A stretch of 64,000 bases of DNA from Alphaproteobacteria bacterium. GTDB taxonomy: Bacteria > Pseudomonadota > Alphaproteobacteria > Rhodobacterales > Rhodobacteraceae. Both the position numbers and the translations under genes were made by a program. The notes under the pieces were generated by a model that searched no databases, was not told the origin of the DNA, and saw only the letters and a program-made list of their open reading frames with translations. Within the stretch, counting starts at the first letter, position 1. The number at the start of each line of letters is the position of its first letter. Positions 36,403 through 44,721 of the stretch are shown in pieces. The DNA lies in contig JAUHXK010000006.1 in NCBI GenBank assembly GCA_030427405.1, positions 62,001-126,000 of the forward strand, given 5' to 3'.

Positions 36403-37941
36403 TTAACGTCGGTACCGCGGTTGGGACCTGGGCCCTTGCGGTGTCACGGAACAAAGCGACAGGGTGTGATCCATGTTGCACATGCGGTGGCGCAGCATCA
36501 CCTGCGTCAACCGGGCCAAATCGGCTTGGTATTCAGGGCGGCCTGCGACATTCTCATGTTCTCCGCTGGCGCGGTGATCGAACAGCATCGGCGGCAGATC
36601 CGCAGCAAATGCAACCAGCGTAAACCGTGCATCCCGCAGGATCGACAGACACGAACAGCTGTTGTCGGTACCCAAAGTGCGTTGCCAGATCGTCGGGTTT
36701 TCTGGCTCGCCGAAATCCAGCTCGCTGAACGTGTAACTGCGCCAGTCATCAGGCACCTGTCCCTGCAACAAAGGCAGCAGGGACCGGCCGTCCATTGAAT
36801 TGGGCACGTCGCACCCAGCCCATTCAAGAATTGTCGGCGTGATGTCGATAGATTCGGTCGGCTCTTGCACAATGCGCCCGGCCTGCGCCGCGTTGCCGGG
36901 CACCCGGATCAGCAGCGGAGTGTGATAGGCCGCGTCATAAACGGTCATCTTGCCCCAGGCATGACGGTCCCCCAACATCTCACCATGGTCGGCGGTGATC
37001 ACCAAAAGGGTGTTTTCATACTGCCCGCAATCCTTCAGCTCGGAAATAACCCGTCCTATATGGGTGTCCACCTCGGTTGCCAGCCCCAGGTAGATCGCGC
37101 GCAATGTCTGGATGACATCATCATCTGCGTTAAGTTTTTCAAAGCCGTGCACCATGTCCCTGGCTTGAAAGTTTTCCAAGGCAGGGCCAAAGAAGGGATG
37201 AACCGCGCGTTCGTCATCCAAACGGGGCAACCGGTCGGGCAATGGCAAAGTGGCCGGATGGTACATGGTATTATACGGCGCCGGAGCGACCAGCGGGGGA
37301 TGCGGCCGGATATATGTCAGATGCGCAAACCAACCGTGCCTTTCCTGCGACCGCATTGCGCTCAGGAACGCATCAGTCAAGAAGGCGGTATCGCTGTCTT
37401 CGGCCCGGTAAAGCGCCGGGTCGGTCAGAGCAGGCGCGCCACCACCGGGCGCGACCGGTTTGTATATGTCCCAAAACTGTTCAACCGCATAGCCCGCTCG
37501 CCTTAGATGATCCCGCCAGTCCCGAGAGCCCTCGAACTGCATCTCGACCACTTCGTCGAACCCTTGCATGGGGCATTCATAGGACCTCAGGATTGGGTCG
37601 TTGGCGTCGTACACGCGCGGGTCCGCCGATGTATCGGTATATCCGAACAGCTGCGGAACATAGCCCGCCTTGCGCATCTCGGTCGCGATGTTGGGCGTAT
37701 CGTGGCGCAGGGGCGTTCCGTTGCGCACCGACCGGTGGTTCATGGCATATTGACCGGTCAACAATGACGCGCGGGACGGACCGCATGGGTTGGTCACTGA
37801 ATAATGGCGCGCAAAGCTGACCGCGTCGGCCATAAAAGCCCGAAGGTTCGGCAGGTCGACATGCGCGGACAAAGCCCCGGTCAGGCAATCGGCCCGCAAT
37901 TGGTCGATAACGATGAACAAGACATTGCCAGCCGGTCTCAT
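36403..37941 (-). CDS. Formylglycine sulfatase-superfamily hydrolase, close to phosphonate monoester hydrolase
   Basis: A 512-residue member of the sulfatase/alkaline-phosphatase superfamily. The nucleophile motif is CGPSR at C53-R57, which a formylglycine-generating enzyme must convert. Metal ligands appear in IVIDQLRAD near the N-terminus and ITADHGEML later. NPCGPSRASLLTGQYAMNHR, then YIRPHPPLVAPAPYNTMYHP and LATEVDTHIGRVISEL, match phosphonate monoester hydrolases and phosphodiesterases more than classical arylsulfatases. The substrate is unknown. No signal peptide is seen, so it is probably cytosolic. It is 156 bp downstream of the carbamoyltransferase gene, across a terminator, and may not share its transcript. 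Confidence 0.82.
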   Translation of the reverse strand: MRPAGNVLFIVIDQLRADCLTGALSAHVDLPNLRAFMADAVSFARHYSVTNPCGPSRASLLTGQYAMNHRSVRNGTPLRHDTPNIATEMRKAGYVPQLFGYTDTSADPRVYDANDPILRSYECPMQGFDEVVEMQFEGSRDWRDHLRRAGYAVEQFWDIYKPVAPGGGAPALTDPALYRAEDSDTAFLTDAFLSAMRSQERHGWFAHLTYIRPHPPLVAPAPYNTMYHPATLPLPDRLPRLDDERAVHPFFGPALENFQARDMVHGFEKLNADDDVIQTLRAIYLGLATEVDTHIGRVISELKDCGQYENTLLVITADHGEMLGDRHAWGKMTVYDAAYHTPLLIRVPGNAAQAGRIVQEPTESIDITPTILEWAGCDVPNSMDGRSLLPLLQGQVPDDWRSYTFSELDFGEPENPTIWQRTLGTDNSCSCLSILRDARFTLVAFAADLPPMLFDHRASGEHENVAGRPEYQADLARLTQVMLRHRMCNMDHTLSLCSVTPQGPRSQPRYRR

Positions 37942-38024
37942 GCCCCCGCCCCCTGATCCCTGCCATCCGGTTTGGGATGGACTGTGGCGAGCTTAGCGGC
38001 CTCGTGCAACATTTTTGAAACGCA

Positions 38025-38061
38025 AAACCAGCATGCCGGGATCACCCCGAGATGCTGGTTT
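38025..38061 (-). terminator. Terminator after the carbamoyltransferase
   Basis: A 10-bp stem (AAACCAGCAT / ATGCTGGTTT) encloses a 17-base loop that can form an inner CGGG/CCCG helix. On the minus strand it is followed by TTTTGCGTTT. It lies 37-73 bases after the carbamoyltransferase stop. Confidence 0.6.
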
Positions 38062-38097
38062 GACGCGCTGCGATCCGCGGCGGAAACGGGCAGGTTA

Positions 38098-39933
38098 TCA
38101 GTCCAGCTCGTACTTGGTTTCGTAGTTTTCCTTAAGCGCCGGGTCCTGATCTTCCTTGCGCAGCAGGCAATTGCCGACCGCCAGAACCTCGATATCCGTG
38201 CCCATGAAACAGCGGAACGCATCCGTTGGCGTACAGACAATCGGCTCGCCACGCACATTGAACGACGTGTTCACCACCAGCGAGCAGCCGGTCAAATCCT
38301 TAAACCGTGAAATCAACGCGTGATACTGCGGGTTGGTGTCCTCGTGAACGGTTTGGATACGCGCCGAGTAATCGACATGCGTCACAGCCGGGATGTCCGA
38401 GCGTTTGACATTCAGCTTGTCGATGCCAAACAGGGCGTTTTCCTCATCCGTCATCTTGCGGCGGATCTTTTCCTGCACATCCGCAACAATCAGCATATAG
38501 GGGCTGTCGCCATCCAGTTCGAACCACTCGGCCACGTCTTCGCGCAGAACCGACGGGGCGAAGGGGCGGAAGCTTTCCCGGTACTTGACCTTGAGGTTCA
38601 GCGTCTTCTGCATGCTTTCGGATCGCGGGTCACCAAGGATTGACCGGGCACCCAAGGCGCGCGGGCCGAACTCCATCCGTCCCTGGAACCAGCCAACAGC
38701 CTTGCCATCCGCCAAAGCCTGCGCCGTCTGGTCGATCATCTCGCCGTTCTGATAGGTGGTGAACTTGGCACCGACCTGGGTCAGTTCGCGCGCGATATCG
38801 TCGTCTTCATAGCGCGGCCCCAGATACGAGCCCTGCATCTGATCCCCGGCCTCGACCGTCCGCGGGTTGCCCAGTTCCTGGTGCCATGCCGCATAGGCCG
38901 CACCCAGGGCGCCACCGGCATCGCCGGCAGCGGGTTGAACCCAAAGATTGTCAAACGCGCCATCACGCAGGATCTTGCCGTTTGCCACGCAGTTCAGCGC
39001 AACGCCGCCCGCCATGCAAAGGTTGCGGATGCCATGCTCGCGCGCCAGATCGCGGGTGATCCGCAACATGATTTCTTCGGTCACGGCCTGAACCGATGCC
39101 GCAATATCCATGTGGAACTGCGTCAGCTGTTCGGATTCCGGCTTGCGCACGGGTTGACCAAACAGGTCCTCGAGCGCCTTGCTGGTCATGGTCAGGCCAC
39201 TGGTATAGTTGAAATATTTCTGATTCAGGCGGAAAGAACCGTCCTCTTTCAGATCAACCAGATTGTCCAGGATCAGGTCCTTGTATTTGGGGTCGCCATA
39301 CGGCGCCAGGCCCATCACCTTGTATTCGCCCGAATTGACCTTGAACCCGGTGTAATAGGTAAAGGCCGAATAAAGCAGACCCAGCGAATGCGGGAAATGC
39401 AGTTCCTTGACCATGGTCAGCTCATTGCCGCGCCCGATCCCTACGGTCGTGGTGGCCCATTCGCCAACCCCGTCAACGGTCAGGACGACCGCATCCTCGA
39501 ACGGCGAGGGGTAATAGGCGCTGGCCGCGTGGCTGACGTGGTGTTCTGCGAACAAAAGCTTGTCGACCGAAAAGTCCGGATCCAGCTTGCGCAACTGCTT
39601 GGCCAGAAGGTCCTTGAGAAACAGCTTTTCGCGCAACCATACCGGCATCGCCATGCGGAACGAGTTGAAGCCCTTGGGAGCCACCGCAATGTATGTTTCG
39701 ATCAGCCGTTCAAACTTTAGAAACGGTTTGTCGTAAAAAACGACATTGTCCACTTCACGCAGCGACACGCCCGATTCTTTCAGGACATAGTCGATCGCAA
39801 GCTCCGGGAAACCCGGATCATGCTTCTTGCGGGAAAACCGTTCTTCTTGTGCGGCCGCGACAATCTTGCCGTCGCAAAGTAGGGCCGCTGCGCTGTCGTG
39901 ATACAGCGCAGAAATGCCTAGAATATAAGTCAT
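38098..39933 (-). CDS. NodU/CmcH-family O-carbamoyltransferase
   Basis: A 611-residue carbamoyltransferase. The N-terminal Kae1-like domain has LYHDSAAALLCDG, the metal/nucleotide block EHHVSHAASAYYPS (about residue 130) and VDGVGEWATT. The C-terminal domain has GWFQGRMEFGPRALGARSIL and YRESFRPFAPSVL. The family uses carbamoyl phosphate and ATP to carbamoylate a hydroxyl group on a metabolite or glycan. It follows the tiny DUF5989 gene by 4 bases and the SxtJ-like gene, a cassette seen near other NodU-type enzymes. The acceptor substrate is unknown. The gene starts at the ATG 39933; a Shine-Dalgarno site is weak, so it may be translated by coupling. Confidence 0.87.
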   Translation of the reverse strand: MTYILGISALYHDSAAALLCDGKIVAAAQEERFSRKKHDPGFPELAIDYVLKESGVSLREVDNVVFYDKPFLKFERLIETYIAVAPKGFNSFRMAMPVWLREKLFLKDLLAKQLRKLDPDFSVDKLLFAEHHVSHAASAYYPSPFEDAVVLTVDGVGEWATTTVGIGRGNELTMVKELHFPHSLGLLYSAFTYYTGFKVNSGEYKVMGLAPYGDPKYKDLILDNLVDLKEDGSFRLNQKYFNYTSGLTMTSKALEDLFGQPVRKPESEQLTQFHMDIAASVQAVTEEIMLRITRDLAREHGIRNLCMAGGVALNCVANGKILRDGAFDNLWVQPAAGDAGGALGAAYAAWHQELGNPRTVEAGDQMQGSYLGPRYEDDDIARELTQVGAKFTTYQNGEMIDQTAQALADGKAVGWFQGRMEFGPRALGARSILGDPRSESMQKTLNLKVKYRESFRPFAPSVLREDVAEWFELDGDSPYMLIVADVQEKIRRKMTDEENALFGIDKLNVKRSDIPAVTHVDYSARIQTVHEDTNPQYHALISRFKDLTGCSLVVNTSFNVRGEPIVCTPTDAFRCFMGTDIEVLAVGNCLLRKEDQDPALKENYETKYELD

Positions 39934-39937
39934 GGTA

Positions 39938-40087
39938 TCAGAACAACGTGTAGATGAATGGTGCGATAGCCGAACCCTGGCTGACTACGATCAGACCGCC
40001 GAATACGCCCAAAACGATGAGAATAGGCAGCAGCCAGAACTTTTTTCTGACCTTCATGAACGACCAGATTTCCGAAACGAACGTCAC
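39938..40087 (-). CDS. Small membrane protein, DUF5989 family
   Basis: This 49-residue gene is below common ORF length cut-offs. It uses a GTG start at 40087 with AAGGAG 8 bases upstream. The basic N-terminus (MKVRKKFWLLP) is followed by one hydrophobic segment (ILIVLGVFGGLIVVSQG) and a conserved ending SAIAPFIYTLF. The pattern matches the DUF5989 proteins that accompany SxtJ-like proteins and carbamoyltransferases. It ends 4 bases before the carbamoyltransferase ATG. The function is unknown, and a membrane anchor or assembly factor for the enzyme is only a guess. Confidence 0.8.
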   Translation of the reverse strand: MTFVSEIWSFMKVRKKFWLLPILIVLGVFGGLIVVSQGSAIAPFIYTLF

Positions 40088-40104
40088 GCCATGTACTCCT
40101 TACT

Positions 40105-40509
40105 TCAAAACTGTTGTTTCATGCTGCCGGGCTGATCGGTGCGATTAACCCAGTAACTTTGCATTGAACTATCTGTTTTAGTTGACAAAAGGTCTTTTCC
40201 CAGAATTCGGACCACCAGCCCGAAAGGGACAAAAGTCGTTATGAAAACAAGGAACATGACGATGGGCGCCACAATAGCCCCCAGCAACATGCCGAACTTG
40301 AACCACAACCGGTTTGGAACGCGCAGCGTCTGCGGCGCGAACAGCGTCAGCGCCAGAATCACGGCAGCAATTGCCAACGCAATCCACCGGACCTGCCCAC
40401 CACCCCAAACGGGCCACAGGGCAATAATCAGGAAAACTGCCGTAAAGACGTAGCCAAAGCCTCGCTCTGACCCAATTTCAACATCAACGTTAGCGTGATG
40501 ATCAGCCAT
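40105..40509 (-). CDS. SxtJ-like membrane protein
   Basis: A 134-residue protein of the SxtJ family, with three or four hydrophobic segments (VFTAVFLIIALWPVW, ALAIAAVILALTLFAP, LLGAIVAPIVMFLVFITTF). SxtJ was named in the saxitoxin cluster but is common beside carbamoyltransferases in unrelated bacteria. Its role is not established. It lies 17 bases before the DUF5989 gene and starts directly after a tiny ORF. It is divergent from mlaE, leaving about 250 bp for promoters of both. Confidence 0.78.
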   Translation of the reverse strand: MADHHANVDVEIGSERGFGYVFTAVFLIIALWPVWGGGQVRWIALAIAAVILALTLFAPQTLRVPNRLWFKFGMLLGAIVAPIVMFLVFITTFVPFGLVVRILGKDLLSTKTDSSMQSYWVNRTDQPGSMKQQF

Positions 40510-40602
40510 TTAACACAACCAAATAAACTCAACTGGAAACACTGGCGACAAGATAACACCAAAGACGGGCGACGCAAACAGTTTGCGCGTCTTATCGGAC
40601 AT
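40510..40602 (-). CDS. Possible 30-residue leader peptide before sxtJ
   Basis: A 30-residue ORF whose stop codon directly abuts the SxtJ ATG (TAAATG). GGGCGG lies a few bases before its start. The peptide has a hydrophobic middle and ends in FPVEFIWLC. Coupling to sxtJ makes translation plausible, but the reading frame is too short and plain to be sure. Confidence 0.25.
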   Translation of the reverse strand: MSDKTRKLFASPVFGVILSPVFPVEFIWLC

Positions 40603-40758
40603 GTTTCCGCCCTCGGTTGCGTTTTTTGGGCGTGCGGGCCCGCATTCGCCCATCATCGCTGATTGGACTGTCACCCAGCCGCAATCAGTCCCGCGGAAAT
40701 CCCGGTTTAGTTGAACAAACACGTTGCAGTGGGCCACGGTTTCACTTCTGATACGCGC

Positions 40759-41883
40759 ATGACCACGCCAACGATTTCAACCGAGCGCGAAGCCAATGGC
40801 ACGCGCATCACGATTTCGGGAGAAATGCTGACGCAATCGCTGAGCGTCGTCGAACCTGCATTTGAAAAGATCCAACCCGAAACCGGGCCGGTGACATTCG
40901 ACATGTCCGGCGTTGATGCGCTTGATACAGGCGGGGCGTGGCTGATCGCCGATCTGGCGCGGAAGTACACCCAGGCAGGCGCGGACACCACGTTCACAGG
41001 GCTCAGGCCCGCGCATTCGACACTTTTGCGGACCGTTTCCGACAACATGCCCGACCAGGCCGGAACCGAAGCCCCCCCGCGCGGGTTCGTAAACTGGGTC
41101 GGGCATGTCGGGCAAAAGACGGTCGGCGCTTGGAAAGATACGCTGTCGATACTGGGATTTCTCGGGCTGACCCTGCACCGGCTGGCGCGGACGATTGTCA
41201 TGCCCTGGCGTTTGCGGCGGGCCGCGTTGTTTTCCCAGATGGAAGAGACCGGTTTCAAGGCCCTGCCCATTGTCAGCCTGATGGGCTTTTTGATCGGGGT
41301 CGTCCTTGCGTTCCAGGGCGCGACCCAGCTGAAACAGTTCGGGGCCGAGATTTTCGTGGTCGAACTGATTTCGATTTCCGTCCTGCGCGAACTGGGCATC
41401 CTGTTGACCGCGATCATTGTCGCGGGTCGTTCGGGATCAGCCTTTACTGCATCAATCGGGTCGATGAAGGTGCAGGAGGAGATCGACGCCATGCGCACGC
41501 TTGGCCTTGACCCCATCGAGGTGCTTGTCATCCCACGGGTGCTGGCCCTGCTGATCATGCTGCCCATTCTGGGCTTTGTGGCAGACCTGGCCGGGCTGTT
41601 CGGCGGCGCTCTCATGAGCTGGATCGACCTGGGCGTCAGCCCCGGCATGTTCATAACCCGGCTGAAGGAAAACACCGGCGTATGGCAACTGGCGGTCGGC
41701 ATGATAAAGGCGCCGTTCTTTGCCCTGGTAATCGGCGTCATTGCCTGCTGGCAAGCCATGCAGGTCAAGGGATCAGCCGAAAGCGTCGGCCAGCGCACGA
41801 CGGCCTCGGTCGTACAGTCGATTTTCATGGTCATCGCCATCGACGCCCTGTTTTCGATCTTTTTCTCGGAGCTTGGGGTCTGA
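40759..41883 (+). CDS. mlaE: MlaE-family lipid transporter permease with N-terminal STAS domain
   Basis: About 374 residues, from the ATG at 40759 (a TTG at 40711 is an alternative). Residues about 10-95 look like a STAS domain (GEMLTQSLSVVEPAFEKI, VTFDMSGVDALDTGGAWLI), the job done by separate MlaB in E. coli. The MlaE permease follows from about residue 145, with SLMGFLIGVVLAFQGATQL, ELISISVLRELGILLTAIIV and GSMKVQEEIDAMRTLGLDPI. It is the inner-membrane part of an ABC system that moves phospholipids between membranes. The next gene begins one base after its stop and encodes the ATPase. Confidence 0.9.
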   Translation: MTTPTISTEREANGTRITISGEMLTQSLSVVEPAFEKIQPETGPVTFDMSGVDALDTGGAWLIADLARKYTQAGADTTFTGLRPAHSTLLRTVSDNMPDQAGTEAPPRGFVNWVGHVGQKTVGAWKDTLSILGFLGLTLHRLARTIVMPWRLRRAALFSQMEETGFKALPIVSLMGFLIGVVLAFQGATQLKQFGAEIFVVELISISVLRELGILLTAIIVAGRSGSAFTASIGSMKVQEEIDAMRTLGLDPIEVLVIPRVLALLIMLPILGFVADLAGLFGGALMSWIDLGVSPGMFITRLKENTGVWQLAVGMIKAPFFALVIGVIACWQAMQVKGSAESVGQRTTASVVQSIFMVIAIDALFSIFFSELGV

Positions 41884-41884
41884 C

Positions 41885-42700
41885 ATGGACGGAGCACCCC
41901 AACAACAGGCCGCAAACCCCCAGGCGCCGCGCGATGCGGTGATCCGCGTCCGGGACCTGACCAACCAGTTCGGGACCCAGGTCGTGCATGATGGCCTGAA
42001 CCTGGACGTCTGGCGCGGCGAGGTCCTGGGCATCGTTGGCGGCTCGGGGACCGGTAAATCGGTCTTGTTGCGCACTATAGTCGGGCTGAACCGCCCGACC
42101 GCTGGCAGCATCGAGGTTCTCGGGGTCGACGTTCTCAACGGTCCGGAACAGGAACGGCGACGGATTGAACGGCACTGGGGCGTCGCCTTTCAGGATGGCG
42201 CCCTGTTTTCCTCGTTGACAGTTCTACAGAACGTCATGGCCCCTCTGCGCGAACATACCGGGCTGAGCGAGACGCTGATGCGCGCCTTGGGGTCCCTGAA
42301 AATCAGCCTTGTGGGGCTGCCGCAACTCAGCTGCGGCAAATTTCCGTCCGAACTGTCGGGCGGCATGCGCAAACGCGCGGCTCTGGCGCGGGCTCTCGCG
42401 TTGGACCCCGAAATCGTCTTTCTGGATGAACCGACCGCCGGGTTGGACCCGATCGGCGCCGCCGCCTATGACGAGTTGATCGGTGAACTGCAGCAAGCCC
42501 TGGGCCTGACTGTCTTTATGGTCACACATGACCTGGACAGCCTTTATGCCATTTGTGACCGCGTCGCAGTGCTTGCAGAAAAGCGCGTGCTGGTGGAAGG
42601 TCCGATACAAGAGATGGTCAAGGTCGATCATCCCTGGGTCCAGGAATACTTCACCGGCCCCCGAGCCCGCGCGGCGCAACAGAAAGGGCAGGACAGGTAG
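41885..42700 (+). CDS. mlaF: Mla-type lipid transporter ATPase
   Basis: About 271 residues, from the ATG at 41885, which is one base after the mlaE stop; upstream in-frame codons read into mlaE. The ATPase has Walker A GGSGTGKSVLLR, the signature LSGGMRKRAALARALA and Walker B IVFLDEPTAGLDP, then the H-loop VTHDLDS. It is the standard MlaF form: it powers lipid transfer by MlaE and MlaD. Its stop is 5 bases before mlaD. Confidence 0.92.
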   Translation: MDGAPQQQAANPQAPRDAVIRVRDLTNQFGTQVVHDGLNLDVWRGEVLGIVGGSGTGKSVLLRTIVGLNRPTAGSIEVLGVDVLNGPEQERRRIERHWGVAFQDGALFSSLTVLQNVMAPLREHTGLSETLMRALGSLKISLVGLPQLSCGKFPSELSGGMRKRAALARALALDPEIVFLDEPTAGLDPIGAAAYDELIGELQQALGLTVFMVTHDLDSLYAICDRVAVLAEKRVLVEGPIQEMVKVDHPWVQEYFTGPRARAAQQKGQDR

Positions 42701-42705
42701 AGGCG

Positions 42706-44022
42706 ATGGAGACGCGAGCGAATTACATCCTGATCGGCGCATTCACCCTGGCAGGCATCCTGGGGGCGTTCGGCTTTTTCCTGTGGCTGGCCAAGTTCGA
42801 AATCACCCGCCAATACGCGTATTACGACGTATTGTTCGACAATGTGTCGGGACTGTCGGCCGCGGGCGGCGTCAGCTATAACGGGTTGCCCGTGGGACAG
42901 GTGATTTCCCTGAACCTGGATGATGACGACCCGTCAAAGGTCCGGGTTCGTCTTGAGGTCGACGCCGATATTCCTGTGACGACGGATACCATTGCACAAC
43001 TGCAATCACTAGGCGTGACCGGCGTCAGCTATGTAGAGCTGTCGGGCGGGTCGCCCTCGGCCCAGCGGCTGGCCCAGAACAGTGTCATCAAAAGCAAACG
43101 CAGCGCGATCCAGTCCCTGTTTGAAGGCGCACCAAAGGTTCTGGACGAGGCCGTAACGCTGCTGGAACAGCTCAACAAGGTGGTGGACGACAAAAACCAG
43201 AAAGCGGTCAATGACATTCTGGACAACCTGGCATCGGCTACCGGCAAGCTCGACAAGACACTGACCAGTTTTGAATCCGTCGCCAGCGATATCGGCAACG
43301 CCGCCCAGGATATCGGTGCATTTTCCAAACGATTGGACCCGTTGATCGAAACCGCCCAAACCACCCTGAAGACCGGGTCAGAAACGCTGGAGTCGGTAAA
43401 GTCAGCGTCACAGGCCGCCACAGGCGCGCTGGACGAGGCGAAAACCACACTGGCAACCGCGGACCAGATCATGAAAGAAGATATCCGTCCCTTTATCGAA
43501 CGCGGCACGCAGCTGGCCGAACACCTGACACAATTGTCAGAACAGGGCGGTGTGACGCTGGACGTCATCAATGAAACCGTTCTGAACGCCAATACCACGA
43601 TGGGGTCGATCACATCGGCAATGGACTCGGCCAAGGGCACGCTGGCATCGGCCGAACAGGCGTTCAATGCGGCCAATCGCGTGATGGACCAAGATATCAC
43701 CCCGGTCGCCGAAGACATCCGCAAGGCCGCCAACCAGGTTGCCGAGACCGTCGCCAACATCACCGAAAAGATCGACAAAGTGTCCGACGACGTTCTCAGC
43801 GCGTCAAACTCTGCCTCTGAACTGCTTGGAACAATCGACGGCATTGTTCAGAACAACCGGCGGCAGATGTCCGACTTTTTGCGGGTCGGCCTGCCCCAGT
43901 TCGTTCGCTTTATCGAGGAATCGCAACGCCTGGTCATCAGTCTGGACCGGCTTGTGGACAAGGTCGAACGCGACCCGGCGCGTTTCTTGCTGGGCACCCA
44001 AGCATCGGAGTTTCGCCAATGA
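42706..44022 (+). CDS. mlaD: MlaD/MCE-domain periplasmic lipid-binding protein
   Basis: A 438-residue protein anchored by one N-terminal membrane segment (about residues 8-28, ILIGAFTLAGILGAFGFFLW). The MCE domain follows (about 38-115), including FDNVSGLSAAGGVSYNGLPV and YVELSGGSPSAQRL. The remainder is a long helical region with low-complexity Ala/Thr/Asp segments, much longer than E. coli MlaD (about 180 residues). This fits the long MCE proteins of alphaproteobacteria. It forms the periplasmic lipid channel of the transporter. Its stop overlaps the start of the lipoprotein gene by 4 bp. Confidence 0.9.
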   Translation: METRANYILIGAFTLAGILGAFGFFLWLAKFEITRQYAYYDVLFDNVSGLSAAGGVSYNGLPVGQVISLNLDDDDPSKVRVRLEVDADIPVTTDTIAQLQSLGVTGVSYVELSGGSPSAQRLAQNSVIKSKRSAIQSLFEGAPKVLDEAVTLLEQLNKVVDDKNQKAVNDILDNLASATGKLDKTLTSFESVASDIGNAAQDIGAFSKRLDPLIETAQTTLKTGSETLESVKSASQAATGALDEAKTTLATADQIMKEDIRPFIERGTQLAEHLTQLSEQGGVTLDVINETVLNANTTMGSITSAMDSAKGTLASAEQAFNAANRVMDQDITPVAEDIRKAANQVAETVANITEKIDKVSDDVLSASNSASELLGTIDGIVQNNRRQMSDFLRVGLPQFVRFIEESQRLVISLDRLVDKVERDPARFLLGTQASEFRQ

Positions 44023-44675
44023 TTAGGTCCGTTATCCTGACCTTCGTGATGGTATCACTGGCGGGTTGCGCCGGACTGGGAACGCTGAAACAGGCGGCGC
44101 AACCCAACGACCTGTATCTGCTGACACCAAAGAGCACCTTTTCATCATCGCTGCCGCGCGTGCAGAAACAGATCGTGGTGCAGGAACCGACCGCGACGGC
44201 GGCCGTCAATACCGATCAGATCGCGGTTCAACCCACGCCGTTGCAGGTCCAATATCTGCCACGGGCCCGCTGGGTCGACCGGGCGCCGATCATCGTTCAG
44301 TCGCTGATGGTCGAAAGCTATGAAAACAGCGGCAAGGTCGCCGCTGTCGGGCGCTCGACCGTTGGTCTCAGGGCCGATTACGTGATCGTGCCGGACCTGC
44401 GCGAGTTTCAGGGGATTGTCGTCTCTGAAACCGAAAACGGCAAAAGCGTGCGTATCGAAGTGCGTCTGAACATCAAGATCATCGACGAGTTCGAAGACAA
44501 GATCATCGCCTCGAACTCGTTCCAGGAAAATGTGGTGGCGGTCAGCGACGAGACCCCCGATCTGGTCAGGGCCTTTGACGAGGCCCTGGGCGATACCATG
44601 CGCGACGCGGTGGAATGGAGTGTCCGCAAGATCAACGCCCACGCGGCCAGCAACCCGCGACCTTCCCTGAACTGA
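44019..44675 (+). CDS. PqiC/YmbA-like ABC-transport auxiliary lipoprotein
   Basis: A 218-residue outer-membrane lipoprotein. The N-terminal signal ends in the lipobox LAGC (Cys17). The rest resembles PqiC/YmbA (DUF330-type) proteins, with the recurring block YLPRARWVDRAPIIVQSLMV. In E. coli, PqiC caps the PqiAB MCE system at the outer membrane. Here it is the last gene of the Mla-type cluster and overlaps mlaD by 4 bp, so it is likely the outer-membrane partner. Confidence 0.85.
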   Translation: MIRSVILTFVMVSLAGCAGLGTLKQAAQPNDLYLLTPKSTFSSSLPRVQKQIVVQEPTATAAVNTDQIAVQPTPLQVQYLPRARWVDRAPIIVQSLMVESYENSGKVAAVGRSTVGLRADYVIVPDLREFQGIVVSETENGKSVRIEVRLNIKIIDEFEDKIIASNSFQENVVAVSDETPDLVRAFDEALGDTMRDAVEWSVRKINAHAASNPRPSLN

Positions 44676-44690
44676 CCCCAGTGGGGTTGA

Positions 44691-44711
44691 GGCCGCCCGG
44701 ACATGGCGGCC
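44691..44711. terminator. Stem-loop between convergent mla and VWA genes
   Basis: A 7-bp stem (GGCCGCC / GGCGGCC, 7-base loop) lies between the lipoprotein gene (+) and the VWA gene (-). A second small palindrome, ACCCCAGTGGGGT, precedes it at 44675-44687. There is no long T-run, so the terminator is weak or Rho-assisted. Confidence 0.45.
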
Positions 44712-44721
44712 CCTGTTGCCC

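Noticed and set aside
40707..41915. 402-residue minus-strand ORF
   Set aside because: It is antisense to mlaE, is Ser/Arg-rich and has no domain.
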